Part shown: in pieces, positions 15,928 to 22,985 of the stretch | Numbering within the stretch: the first letter of the stretch is position 1 | How the letters are laid out: every line of letters starts with the position of its first letter | Assembly (NCBI GenBank): GCA_045654245.1 | Contig: JAZOMX010000025.1 | Coordinates: forward strand, 1 to 29,681 | Direction: 5' to 3' | From: UBA10677 sp045654245 | GTDB lineage: Bacteria; Bacillota; Clostridia; Christensenellales; Pumilibacteraceae | DNA: 29,681 bases | Notes under the pieces: generated by a model | What the model was told of the DNA's origin: nothing | The model's input: the letters and a program-made list of their open reading frames with translations, nothing else | Databases searched by the model: none | Position numbers and translations under genes: made by a program

Positions 15928-17943
15928 TTACATAACGTATTCAAGCCTTTTGATAACGTGGTTTTGATATACTACGTCAAGTTCGTTAAAGTATCCGCTC
16001 CACCCCCACACTCTAACGATTAAGTTGGGGTGCTTTTCGGGATGCGCTTGCGCCTCTAATAAACGGTCTCTATTAATTGCGTTTATTTGTATTTGATGTC
16101 CGCCAAGGTCAATATAGGTTTTTATTAGCGACGCTACTTTCTTTTCCCCCTCTTCGTTTCTAAAAACCGTATCGTGAATTTCTATAGTAAACGGTCCACC
16201 GTTAGCGATTTTCTTTAAGTCATACTTGGTAAACGACTGTATTGCCGATAGCGGTCCGTTTATCTTTGCGGTTAGCGAGGGCGAAAAGGACGAGCCGAAA
16301 GGTTGACCTGCTTTTCTTCCGTCCGCAGTAGCCCCTACTTCGTTTGCGCACCAAATATAATACATAGCGCTACCCGTTCCCGCTCTAAATATTCCACCAC
16401 GATTATTTTTCTTTCCTTTAAGGTAAGAGGCGAATTTATCCATAAGCGAGGATGCTATTTCATCAACTCTGTCGTTGTTATTTCCCATCTTGGGGTAAGA
16501 TAGCAAGCGTTTTTGCAAATCCTCGTAACCTACGAAATCGTTCTCTAGCGCAGAAAGTAATTCTTTTTTATCAAGTCCTTCCTCAAACACGGCGAACTTT
16601 ATCGCAGACAAAGCGTCGGTGGCGTTACTTATTCCTACACCGTGAATACCGTAGTTTTTGTATTTACCTCCGTGAGCGCCGATATCTCTTCCCGTTTTTA
16701 CGCACGGCAAGATAAACGCCGAAGTAAACGGCTCGGGGAAAGGCTCTACCTTATTAAATTTTTCCACGATTGCATCAATCTGCTTTTCCAGTTCCTTTTC
16801 CACAAAGAGCATAAACTCATCAAAAGTTTTCGCACTCTCTAACTTTTTAGTAGCAACGGCAACGGCAAGCGGAAAGTTGAGCGCTTCAATATTTGGAACG
16901 TCCGTTCCGCATCTAGGCACGATAAATTCCCAGCACGCAGCAACGGTGTAATCACGCGCGTCCTTTTCATCATAACCCCACTCGATAAGCGCAGGAATAA
17001 CCACGTCGTCGTTACTGTACTGTGGAAAGCCAAGACCTTGCTTCGTTAGTTTCGTTCCCCTCTCGTATAGTGACAACGGCGTGTTCTTATTAACGCGCAA
17101 ATTGATTTTCGGGTCGATTACTTTAAGTTCTTCGCTCGCTTTAAGACATATTTCAGATAAGTCGTTAAATCCGTCTTTTCCATCAACCGTCATACCGCCA
17201 AGCACTAAACTTTGTCCGTTATCGCCCTGCTGAACTCCCGTATAAATATCAGTATCTAGGTTAAGCGCGATAAAGAATAATTCGGTGAGTTCCAACGCCT
17301 CTTCCTTGGTCATACCCTCGCTGAGCGAAATATCGTAGTAAGGTTTTGCGTACTGGTCAAATCTTCCCCAAGTAACGTGGGGCATTTGGTTAAGGCGCAA
17401 AGCGTACTGCATAAAACGCAAGGTAACGAGCGCTTCGTAATAATTAGTCGCTCCTTCCATAGGCACGGTTTTAAGGGCAGTTGCTAGTTTCTCTCTGCCC
17501 TCTTTTTGGGCTTGCTCTCTATACTTTTCCACTATCTTGCGACAAGCGGAAAAGCAATCAAACATAGCGTCGTAAAAAGAACGGGCGTACTCATCAGCGT
17601 TAGCATAAAGCGATTTCGCCTCAGCCTCAATTCCGTTTAATCCTTTTTCTAGCACCGTTTCGTAGTCAACGGTTGCGTTACCAAACGGCTCGACGAAATC
17701 TCCTAGCCAAATCGTCGCATCCTTGGGAAATTTCTCGTTGTAGCGGTTAAAGCCGAAAATATCGTCCTCTCCGTGAAAAACGGGCTGTTCCTTTTCAAGT
17801 GCGTAAATTAAGCGTTTTGCCGGTCGCTCCATCGAAGAAAACTTATTGAGCATCTCGGTAATATCTTCGCCACCCTCTACTCTTACCTTGCGGTACTCTT
17901 TATCAAGAAGGTATTCTAATCTTTTTCTTACTCTTTCAGTCAT
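15928..17943 (-). CDS. Glycyl radical enzyme, uncharacterised (PFL-like family)
   Basis: Glycyl radical enzymes use a protein-backbone radical passed to an active-site Cys, in oxygen-free cytoplasm. The radical site is RVWGWSGYF with Gly647 near the C-terminus; most relatives have RVxGY(S/T), so Trp648 is unusual. The thiyl Cys is Cys337 in AACWEF, giving the C-x-E arrangement (Glu339) of eliminases and lyases such as diol dehydratases and CutC. True pyruvate formate-lyase has two adjacent cysteines, so that activity is unlikely despite the family name. The 671-aa length is below the usual 750-850. It lies 11 bases after its activase gene and ends at a terminator. AAGGAGA precedes the ATG. 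Substrate cannot be assigned from sequence. Confidence 0.88.
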   Translation of the reverse strand: MTERVRKRLEYLLDKEYRKVRVEGGEDITEMLNKFSSMERPAKRLIYALEKEQPVFHGEDDIFGFNRYNEKFPKDATIWLGDFVEPFGNATVDYETVLEKGLNGIEAEAKSLYANADEYARSFYDAMFDCFSACRKIVEKYREQAQKEGREKLATALKTVPMEGATNYYEALVTLRFMQYALRLNQMPHVTWGRFDQYAKPYYDISLSEGMTKEEALELTELFFIALNLDTDIYTGVQQGDNGQSLVLGGMTVDGKDGFNDLSEICLKASEELKVIDPKINLRVNKNTPLSLYERGTKLTKQGLGFPQYSNDDVVIPALIEWGYDEKDARDYTVAACWEFIVPRCGTDVPNIEALNFPLAVAVATKKLESAKTFDEFMLFVEKELEKQIDAIVEKFNKVEPFPEPFTSAFILPCVKTGRDIGAHGGKYKNYGIHGVGISNATDALSAIKFAVFEEGLDKKELLSALENDFVGYEDLQKRLLSYPKMGNNNDRVDEIASSLMDKFASYLKGKKNNRGGIFRAGTGSAMYYIWCANEVGATADGRKAGQPFGSSFSPSLTAKINGPLSAIQSFTKYDLKKIANGGPFTIEIHDTVFRNEEGEKKVASLIKTYIDLGGHQIQINAINRDRLLEAQAHPEKHPNLIVRVWGWSGYFNELDVVYQNHVIKRLEYVM

Positions 17944-17954
17944 ACTTTTCTCCT

Positions 17955-18797
17955 TTACATAACTTTAACCGATATTTCGTAAGCCTCGAATATCTCTGCT
18001 CTTGGATTCGACGGCACGCTCTCGTCAAAGCGTGGGTTATATTCTTTTAATACATTTTTATATTTACTTCCTGCAAATTTATTATAAGGAAGAAGTTCTA
18101 CCTTAGTAACCCCGTTTTCCGACATAAACTTTGCTATCGCCGTCAAATTTTCGGGTGTATCGGTAACGGTTGGAATAAGCGGTACTCTCGTTATAAATTC
18201 CTTTCCCGACGAGGCAAGAGTACGGTAGTTTTTCAAAATCAGTTCGTTGCTCTGCCCACAGTAATCTTTATGTTTGCTTTCGTCCATAATTTTTAGGTCG
18301 TAAAGAAAATAATCGGATAAACTTATAGCCTCGCGAAATACTTCTTCGCTAGCAAAGCCACTCGTTTGGATTGCTAAGTGAACCTTACCTTTTAATATTT
18401 TCATACACTCTCTAACGAAGGAAAAAGAAGATAGAGGCTCTCCACCCGAAAAAGTCACTCCGCCACCGTTTAAGGCAAGCACTTTTGCGTTTTTAAGAAT
18501 TTTATCGCATAAATTTTCTACGCTATATTCTTCTCCGCTTTTTCTTACAAGTCCTCTTTTGCACGCAAGTACGCTTTCGGCAGTAAGCACTTCTTTGCCG
18601 TTTTCCTTGCGAACGCACGCGCCACAACCAACGCAACCGTTTGGACTCCTCATATACTCAACCCCAAACGATTGTCCTTCGGGGTTATGACACCAACTAC
18701 ACGAAAGCGGACAGCCTTTCATAAAGACCGTCATTCTAATCCCCGGGCCGTCGTACACGGCAAATTCTTCAATTGAAAATACAGTTGCCACCAACAA
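17955..18797 (-). CDS. Glycyl radical enzyme activating enzyme (radical SAM)
   Basis: This protein cleaves S-adenosylmethionine and abstracts hydrogen from the radical Gly of its partner, here almost certainly the enzyme encoded 11 bases downstream. The SAM cluster motif is CxxxCxxC at Cys29, Cys33 and Cys36 (GCPLSCSWCHNP). One ferredoxin-like set follows (Cys55, Cys58, Cys61, Cys79), where many activases have two full clusters. VTFSGGEPL near residue 114 binds the SAM amino group, and DLKIMD is typical of the family. Length is 280 aa. No ATG is available; TTG at 18797 has AGAGGA six to seven bases upstream, with TTG (18794) and GTG (18791) as alternatives. A near-consensus promoter sits at 18827-18855. 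Confidence 0.92.
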   Translation of the reverse strand: MLVATVFSIEEFAVYDGPGIRMTVFMKGCPLSCSWCHNPEGQSFGVEYMRSPNGCVGCGACVRKENGKEVLTAESVLACKRGLVRKSGEEYSVENLCDKILKNAKVLALNGGGVTFSGGEPLSSFSFVRECMKILKGKVHLAIQTSGFASEEVFREAISLSDYFLYDLKIMDESKHKDYCGQSNELILKNYRTLASSGKEFITRVPLIPTVTDTPENLTAIAKFMSENGVTKVELLPYNKFAGSKYKNVLKEYNPRFDESVPSNPRAEIFEAYEISVKVM

Positions 18798-18826
18798 AAA
18801 TTTTCCTCTATCCTATCTTTACTATA

Positions 18827-18855
18827 ATTATAGCGTTAGATGCTTTACTTTTCAA
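18827..18855 (-). promoter_or_regulatory. Promoter of the activase - glycyl radical enzyme operon
   Basis: TTGAAA (18850-18855) is followed after 17 bases by TATAAT (18827-18832) on the minus strand, about 30 bases before the TTG start. It lies in the 108-base gap shared with the divergent AraC-type regulator gene, whose own promoter must overlap it; a weak TATAGT at 18873-18878 is the best candidate there. Confidence 0.82.
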
Positions 18856-18905
18856 GAAAAATATTATAAAATTATAGTCATAAGTTTACTTTTTTAGGAG
18901 GGAGT

Positions 18906-19718
18906 ATGTTTTTTCACCAACCGCACAACTCAGTTGGAGGCGATATTTACAATGCGTTTTATTATCGTAATATAAACTGGAATTCTCACCTACATAAAAG
19001 TTACGAGATTGCTTTCGTTATAGAGGGCAAAATTAAACTTACTTCCGACAAGCAAGAGCATACCGTTTCGGCTGGCGAGAGCGTAATACTATTTCCTTAC
19101 CAACTCCACTCTTACTCTTCGCTTGGCGAATCGCTCGTGTTTATCGTAGTCTTTTCAGGTGGTTATATTTCCTCTTTTGACCGTCTTTGTAGCGAAAAAG
19201 AAGCCGTTTCGAGCGTTTTTACTTTCTCTGACACGACTTTTAAGTACGCCAGCAAAGGACTTTTTACTATTGAGCCGACTAGCGCAGACGCCACAGAAGT
19301 TCCCCGTCCACCACTACTGACTACAAAGGCTTGCTTGTACGCTCTAGTCTCGGAATTTTATCAAGAAGTTACTTTTGCCGAGAAAAAGAGAAACGATTCG
19401 CTTATATACGAAATTATCTCATTCGTAGAAAACAACTTCACGAAAGATATTACGCTTAAGTCGATGGCACAAGAAATCGGCTACGATTACAGGTATTTAT
19501 CAAGAGTTTTTAACGAAACTATGAAAGTCGGTTTTAAGACTTTCGTAAATCAATATCGGTGCGAAATGGTCAAAAGTTTGTTAAACTCATCTTCACTCTC
19601 ATTGTCAGAAATCGCACTTAATAGCGGTTTTCAAAGTATTCGCTCGTTCAATAGAGTGTTTAAGCAAATCACGGGCTCTGCACCCTCTACGATAAACAAA
19701 GGAGATTTTTATGATTAA
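18906..19718 (+). CDS. AraC-family transcriptional regulator with cupin sensor domain
   Basis: The N-terminal part (about 1-110) is a cupin-type ligand pocket with HLHKSYEI at 28-35 and the GES...PYQLHSY block at 57-70. Residues about 165-262 hold the two AraC helix-turn-helix units, including LKSMAQEIGYDYRYLSRVF and LSEIALNSGFQSIRSFNRVFKQ. Such proteins usually activate carbohydrate or small-molecule catabolic genes in response to a ligand. It is divergent from the activase and glycyl radical enzyme operon, with only 108 bases between, so it is the likely regulator of that module and possibly of itself. AGGAGGGAGT precedes the ATG. Its end overlaps the following phosphatase gene by eight bases. 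Confidence 0.92.
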   Translation: MFFHQPHNSVGGDIYNAFYYRNINWNSHLHKSYEIAFVIEGKIKLTSDKQEHTVSAGESVILFPYQLHSYSSLGESLVFIVVFSGGYISSFDRLCSEKEAVSSVFTFSDTTFKYASKGLFTIEPTSADATEVPRPPLLTTKACLYALVSEFYQEVTFAEKKRNDSLIYEIISFVENNFTKDITLKSMAQEIGYDYRYLSRVFNETMKVGFKTFVNQYRCEMVKSLLNSSSLSLSEIALNSGFQSIRSFNRVFKQITGSAPSTINKGDFYD

Positions 19719-20382
19719 GGCATTGCTTTTGGACGTAGATAATACCCTACTAGACTTCAACGAGTGCTCTCGCCAGTCCGCATTGCTAACGGCAAAACAG
19801 TTTTCAGTCACCCTTCCAAACGATTTCTATCCGGTTTTTAAAACGATTAACGACGGGCTATGGCGAAGAATAGAAAACGGAACGCTAACTAAAGACGAAC
19901 TGCACAATATTAGGTGGTGCACGATTTTTGAGCATCTTGGAATAACGGTTGACGGCATAGCGTTTGAAGAGGCTTTCAGACAAAATATGGCGTTTTGCGC
20001 CTCGCCAGTTACGGGAGCGCAAGATTTACTCGAGTATCTTTACCCAAAATATCCGCTCTTCGTCGCATCCAACGCATCGGCGTGGATTCAAGAAAGCAGG
20101 CTTAAAATCGCTGACTTTATGAAATATTTTAAGCACCGCTTTTTATCCGAAGAAATCGGCGTAGCAAAACCCGCGCTTGCGTTTTGGAAACATTGTCTTG
20201 ATTTTCTTTCGCTATCCCCTAGCGAAGTAGTAATGATTGGCGATTCTCCCTCGGCTGACATTATAGGCGCGCATGAGGCTGGAATTACTACCGTGTGGTA
20301 TAATCACGATAATTTTCCCACAAAAGGCGTGCCTGCAGATTATATTACGAACGCTTTGAGCGAAATTAAGGAGATTTTATGA
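19711..20382 (+). CDS. HAD-family hydrolase (phosphatase), first of a tandem pair
   Basis: The HAD nucleophile motif is DVDNT at residues 8-12, where the first Asp is phosphorylated. Motif II is SNAS, the motif III Lys is in GVAKPA, and motif IV is GDSPSAD. The helical cap between residues 15 and 100 places it in the C1-cap subfamily that contains YjjG and other small-metabolite phosphatases. Substrate is unknown. The ATG sits in the end of the araC-type gene with AAAGGAG upstream, so the regulator and phosphatase are co-translated. Its stop overlaps the next start as ATGA. A role in removing sugar phosphates made or tolerated by the neighbouring radical enzyme pathway is inference. Confidence 0.88.
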   Translation: MIKALLLDVDNTLLDFNECSRQSALLTAKQFSVTLPNDFYPVFKTINDGLWRRIENGTLTKDELHNIRWCTIFEHLGITVDGIAFEEAFRQNMAFCASPVTGAQDLLEYLYPKYPLFVASNASAWIQESRLKIADFMKYFKHRFLSEEIGVAKPALAFWKHCLDFLSLSPSEVVMIGDSPSADIIGAHEAGITTVWYNHDNFPTKGVPADYITNALSEIKEIL

Positions 20383-21050
20383 TTAAGGTCGTAGTTTTTG
20401 ACGTGGATAACACGCTAATAGATAGTATCGGTGCTGTCAAAGGTTGCATAGAGGCAGGCGCAAAAGCAAGCAGTATAACCTTGCCCGATAATTTTATGGA
20501 CCTCTACTATGAGGCGGATAAGTTTATTTGCGACGAAATTAAAGCAGGTAGGCTAGTAAGAGTTAATGCAGGCTTACCACTTTGGGGTGGTTTCCTACGA
20601 AGACTTGGTTGCGAAGAAAAGTACGACGAGTTCGTAAAAGGCTATTCAGACGCATCCTTTTCCTCGCTTAAAACAATCGACGGAGCAGAGCAAACGCTTG
20701 ATTATTTGCATAAAAAATATCCGCTTGCGATTGCGAGCAATTCTTCCTCCGTTTCTCAAAAGCGAAGATTAGAGAAAGTCAACCTTCTCCGCTACTTTGA
20801 TAAATTTTGTTTTTCGGGCGACCTAGGATATGAAAAACCTAACCCCAAATTTTTCGAAACGCTAATAAGTTCGCTAGGCGTTAATGCGGACGAAATTTTC
20901 TATATCGGCGACAGTTATAGAGTTGATATCGAGGGCGCAAAAAACTGCGGAATTACGACTTGCTGGTACGATTACTTCAAAAGCAATCAAGCACTTCCGC
21001 TCGCTGATTATACGGTCACTAACCTAAAAGAGATTATTTCTTTGTTATAG
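20379..21050 (+). CDS. HAD-family hydrolase (phosphatase), second of a tandem pair
   Basis: Exactly the same length (223 aa) as its upstream neighbour and clearly a diverged duplicate: both start MIK and share DVDNT at 8-12, YPL..ASN.S in motif II, a KP motif III, GDS...D motif IV and GITT.WY. Divergence elsewhere is high, so the duplication is old and the substrates may differ. It overlaps the first gene by four bases (ATGA) with AAGGAG upstream. It ends the regulator-phosphatase transcription unit; ybaK begins from its own promoter shortly after. Confidence 0.88.
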   Translation: MIKVVVFDVDNTLIDSIGAVKGCIEAGAKASSITLPDNFMDLYYEADKFICDEIKAGRLVRVNAGLPLWGGFLRRLGCEEKYDEFVKGYSDASFSSLKTIDGAEQTLDYLHKKYPLAIASNSSSVSQKRRLEKVNLLRYFDKFCFSGDLGYEKPNPKFFETLISSLGVNADEIFYIGDSYRVDIEGAKNCGITTCWYDYFKSNQALPLADYTVTNLKEIISLL

Positions 21051-21072
21051 GACATTTAATTTTGGTTTTTTC

Positions 21073-21101
21073 TTGCGATTTTATTAAAAATACGCTATAA
21101 T
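21073..21101 (+). promoter_or_regulatory. Promoter of ybaK, placed for a leaderless mRNA
   Basis: TTGCGA (21073-21078), a 17-base spacer and a perfect TATAAT (21096-21101) lie upstream of the ATG at 21108. The -10 box ends only six bases before the start codon, so transcription should begin at or next to the A of the ATG. No Shine-Dalgarno sequence exists between them. Confidence 0.8.
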
Positions 21102-21107
21102 ATAACT

Positions 21108-21599
21108 ATGGCTAAAGATATTAAAACGAACGCTATGCGAATTATGGAAAAGAACGGCTGTTCTTATTCCGTGCACTCTTTCTTCGAAGACCCCGACAAT
21201 TATATTCCCGTTGACGAGAGCAATTCCGTCGAACTAGTCGGACTTCCTGCCGAGAGAGTTTTTAAGACGATTGTTACTAAGGGTAAATGCGGAAACTATT
21301 TCGTTTTTATGTCGCCCGTAAACAAAGAACTAGACCTTAAAAAATGCGCCTCCGCCGTAGGCGAAAAATCGGTTGAGCCTATTGCCGTTAAGGAACTTTT
21401 GCCAACCACCGGCTATATTCGTGGCGGTTGCAGTCCGATAGGTATGAAAAAACTTTTCGTAACGACTACCGATAAATCCGCAGAAAACTTTGAAAGTATC
21501 GTTTTTTCTGCCGGCAAAGTCGGACTAATGATGGAAACGCACCCCTCTTCGCTCGTTAAATGCGTTAGAGCAAAATTTTCGGATATAGTAAGGAGTTAA
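21108..21599 (+). CDS. ybaK: YbaK/EbsC-family Cys-tRNA(Pro)/aminoacyl-tRNA deacylase
   Basis: YbaK-type proteins hydrolyse mischarged tRNA, classically Cys-tRNA(Pro), in the cytoplasm and so guard translation accuracy. The family marks are TNAMRIMEKNG at the start, VFKTIVTKG holding the conserved Lys, FVFMSPVNKELDLKK, and the GGCSPIGMKK loop. Length of 163 aa is normal. It has no ribosome binding site and its promoter -10 box ends six bases before the ATG, so the mRNA is probably leaderless. It leads a unit with rqcP (one base gap) and ispDF. Confidence 0.93.
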   Translation: MAKDIKTNAMRIMEKNGCSYSVHSFFEDPDNYIPVDESNSVELVGLPAERVFKTIVTKGKCGNYFVFMSPVNKELDLKKCASAVGEKSVEPIAVKELLPTTGYIRGGCSPIGMKKLFVTTTDKSAENFESIVFSAGKVGLMMETHPSSLVKCVRAKFSDIVRS

Positions 21600-21600
21600 T

Positions 21601-21843
21601 ATGAGACTTGATAAATTTCTAAAACTATCGCGTATTCTTAAACGCCGTACCGTCGCCGCCGACGCTTGCGACAGCGGTAAAGTCTCGGTTAACGGCAGAG
21701 AGGGCAAACCGGGAACTAAACTTAAAGTTGGCGACGAGGTCACTATCGTTTTCGGCTCGTCTTCCCTTCGTTTCCGCGTACTAGAACTAAACGAAAAGGC
21801 AGGTAAAAAAGATGCAGGACTTATGTATGAAATTATCGCCTAA
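21601..21843 (+). CDS. rqcP: S4-domain RNA-binding protein RqcP
   Basis: A small basic protein that is almost entirely one S4 RNA-binding domain: MRLDKFLKLSRILKRRT, then DSGKVSVNGR and VGDEVTI. RqcP (YabO) works with RqcH on stalled 50S subunits to add C-terminal alanine tails during ribosome rescue. The match in length (80 aa) and N-terminal sequence to the Bacillus protein as I recall it is strong; HslR-type heat-shock S4 proteins are the alternative. AAGGAG lies before the ATG, one base after the ybaK stop, so two translation quality-control genes are adjacent. Its end overlaps ispDF by up to 32 bases. Confidence 0.9.
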   Translation: MRLDKFLKLSRILKRRTVAADACDSGKVSVNGREGKPGTKLKVGDEVTIVFGSSSLRFRVLELNEKAGKKDAGLMYEIIA

Positions 21844-22936
21844 AGTTACGGCTATCGTGCTTTGCGGAGGACTGGGCTCAAGAGCAAAACTAGGTTATAA
21901 CAAAGTTTTGCACTCGCTTGGCAATCTCTCCGTTGGCGCAACTACCGCAAAAAAGTTTTCCTCGTTCGACCTTATCGTAGTGTGCTCAAAAGAAGACGAA
22001 GAAGTTCTGCAAGCGGAAATAGGTCGTGAAGATATTACTTTCGTTAGAGGCGGAAAAACGAGAACTGAAAGCGTCAGAAACGCTCTTTCTAGCGTTAAAG
22101 ACGCCGATATAGTTATTATTCACGACGGGGCTCGCCCTTTCGTTTCTAAACGCGTAATCGAGGCTAGCGTGGAGAGTGCGCTAGCGTTCGGCAGTGGCGT
22201 TGTGGGCGTAAAATCCGTAAACGCATTAAGAAAATTACTACCAAACGGCAGTTCAATAGCGATTAACCGCGAAGAAATCGTAACCGTTCAAACCCCACAA
22301 ACTTTCCGTTTTAGCGAGATTAAAAGCGCTTACGACAATTTTGTTGGCAACGCCTCAGACGACAGCGAAGTGTATGAAAAGGCAGGCTTTTCGGTACGCA
22401 TAGTCGAAGGCGAGCCTGACAATATTAAACTCACTACCCCTGCTGATTTTGTCGGACTTAACGGAATTTTTAAGATAGGCTACGGCTTTGACGTGCATCG
22501 CCTCGTAGAAAACCGCAAACTTATTCTTTGTGGAAAATTGTTCGATTATCCACTCGGTCTTTTAGGTCATAGTGACGCTGACGCACCCGTGCACGCTGTT
22601 ATGGACGCACTTCTTTCAGCGCTTTCTCTTCCCGATATCGGCGTTCTTTTTCCCGATAACGACCCGACTTTCGAGGGCGCGGACAGTATGAAACTTCTTG
22701 AAAAAGTCGTTTCTCTTTCCTCTGACTTTGAAATCGTAAACGTTTCGGTTTGCATAATGGCGCAAAAACCCAAACTTGCCTCCTCTATACCCGAAATGAG
22801 AGCAAATCTCGCCTCCGTACTTGGCGTTCCGCTTGAAAGCGTGAATATTTCAGCAACGACAACCGAGGGACTTGGAATAGTCGGCGAAGGAAAAGGTATA
22901 GCCTCTTCCGCTGAAGTATTAGTAAAAAGAAAATAA
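21812..22936 (+). CDS. ispDF: Bifunctional IspD-IspF (MEP pathway isoprenoid enzyme)
   Basis: Two non-consecutive MEP-pathway enzymes in one chain. Residues about 10-217 are IspD, which forms CDP-methylerythritol, with LCGGLGSRA (17-25), HDGARPF (104-110) and QTPQTF (160-165). Residues about 220-374 are IspF, which forms the cyclic diphosphate, with metal ligands in GFDVH (Asp227, His229) and HSDADAPVHAVMDA (His261), DIGVLFPD and TTTEGLG. Such fusions are known in other bacteria. The start at 21812 has GGCAGG upstream; an ATG at 21827 is an alternative. Either lies inside rqcP, implying translational coupling. A strong terminator follows. Confidence 0.95.
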   Translation: MQDLCMKLSPKVTAIVLCGGLGSRAKLGYNKVLHSLGNLSVGATTAKKFSSFDLIVVCSKEDEEVLQAEIGREDITFVRGGKTRTESVRNALSSVKDADIVIIHDGARPFVSKRVIEASVESALAFGSGVVGVKSVNALRKLLPNGSSIAINREEIVTVQTPQTFRFSEIKSAYDNFVGNASDDSEVYEKAGFSVRIVEGEPDNIKLTTPADFVGLNGIFKIGYGFDVHRLVENRKLILCGKLFDYPLGLLGHSDADAPVHAVMDALLSALSLPDIGVLFPDNDPTFEGADSMKLLEKVVSLSSDFEIVNVSVCIMAQKPKLASSIPEMRANLASVLGVPLESVNISATTTEGLGIVGEGKGIASSAEVLVKRK

Positions 22937-22945
22937 ATAGCACCA

Positions 22946-22985
22946 AAAACGGCTAACGAAAGTTCGTTAGCCGTTTTCTTTTTAC
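22946..22985 (+). terminator. Strong intrinsic terminator after ispDF
   Basis: AAAACGGCTAACGA (22946-22959) pairs perfectly with TCGTTAGCCGTTTT (22964-22977) around AAGT and is followed by CTTTTTACTT. Read from the other strand the stem is followed by TTTTTGG, so it may also serve the convergent gene ending at 22982. Confidence 0.92.

Noticed and set aside
15928..17943. Calling the radical enzyme pyruvate formate-lyase
   Set aside because: The adjacent active-site Cys-Cys pair is missing and a C-x-E motif is present instead.
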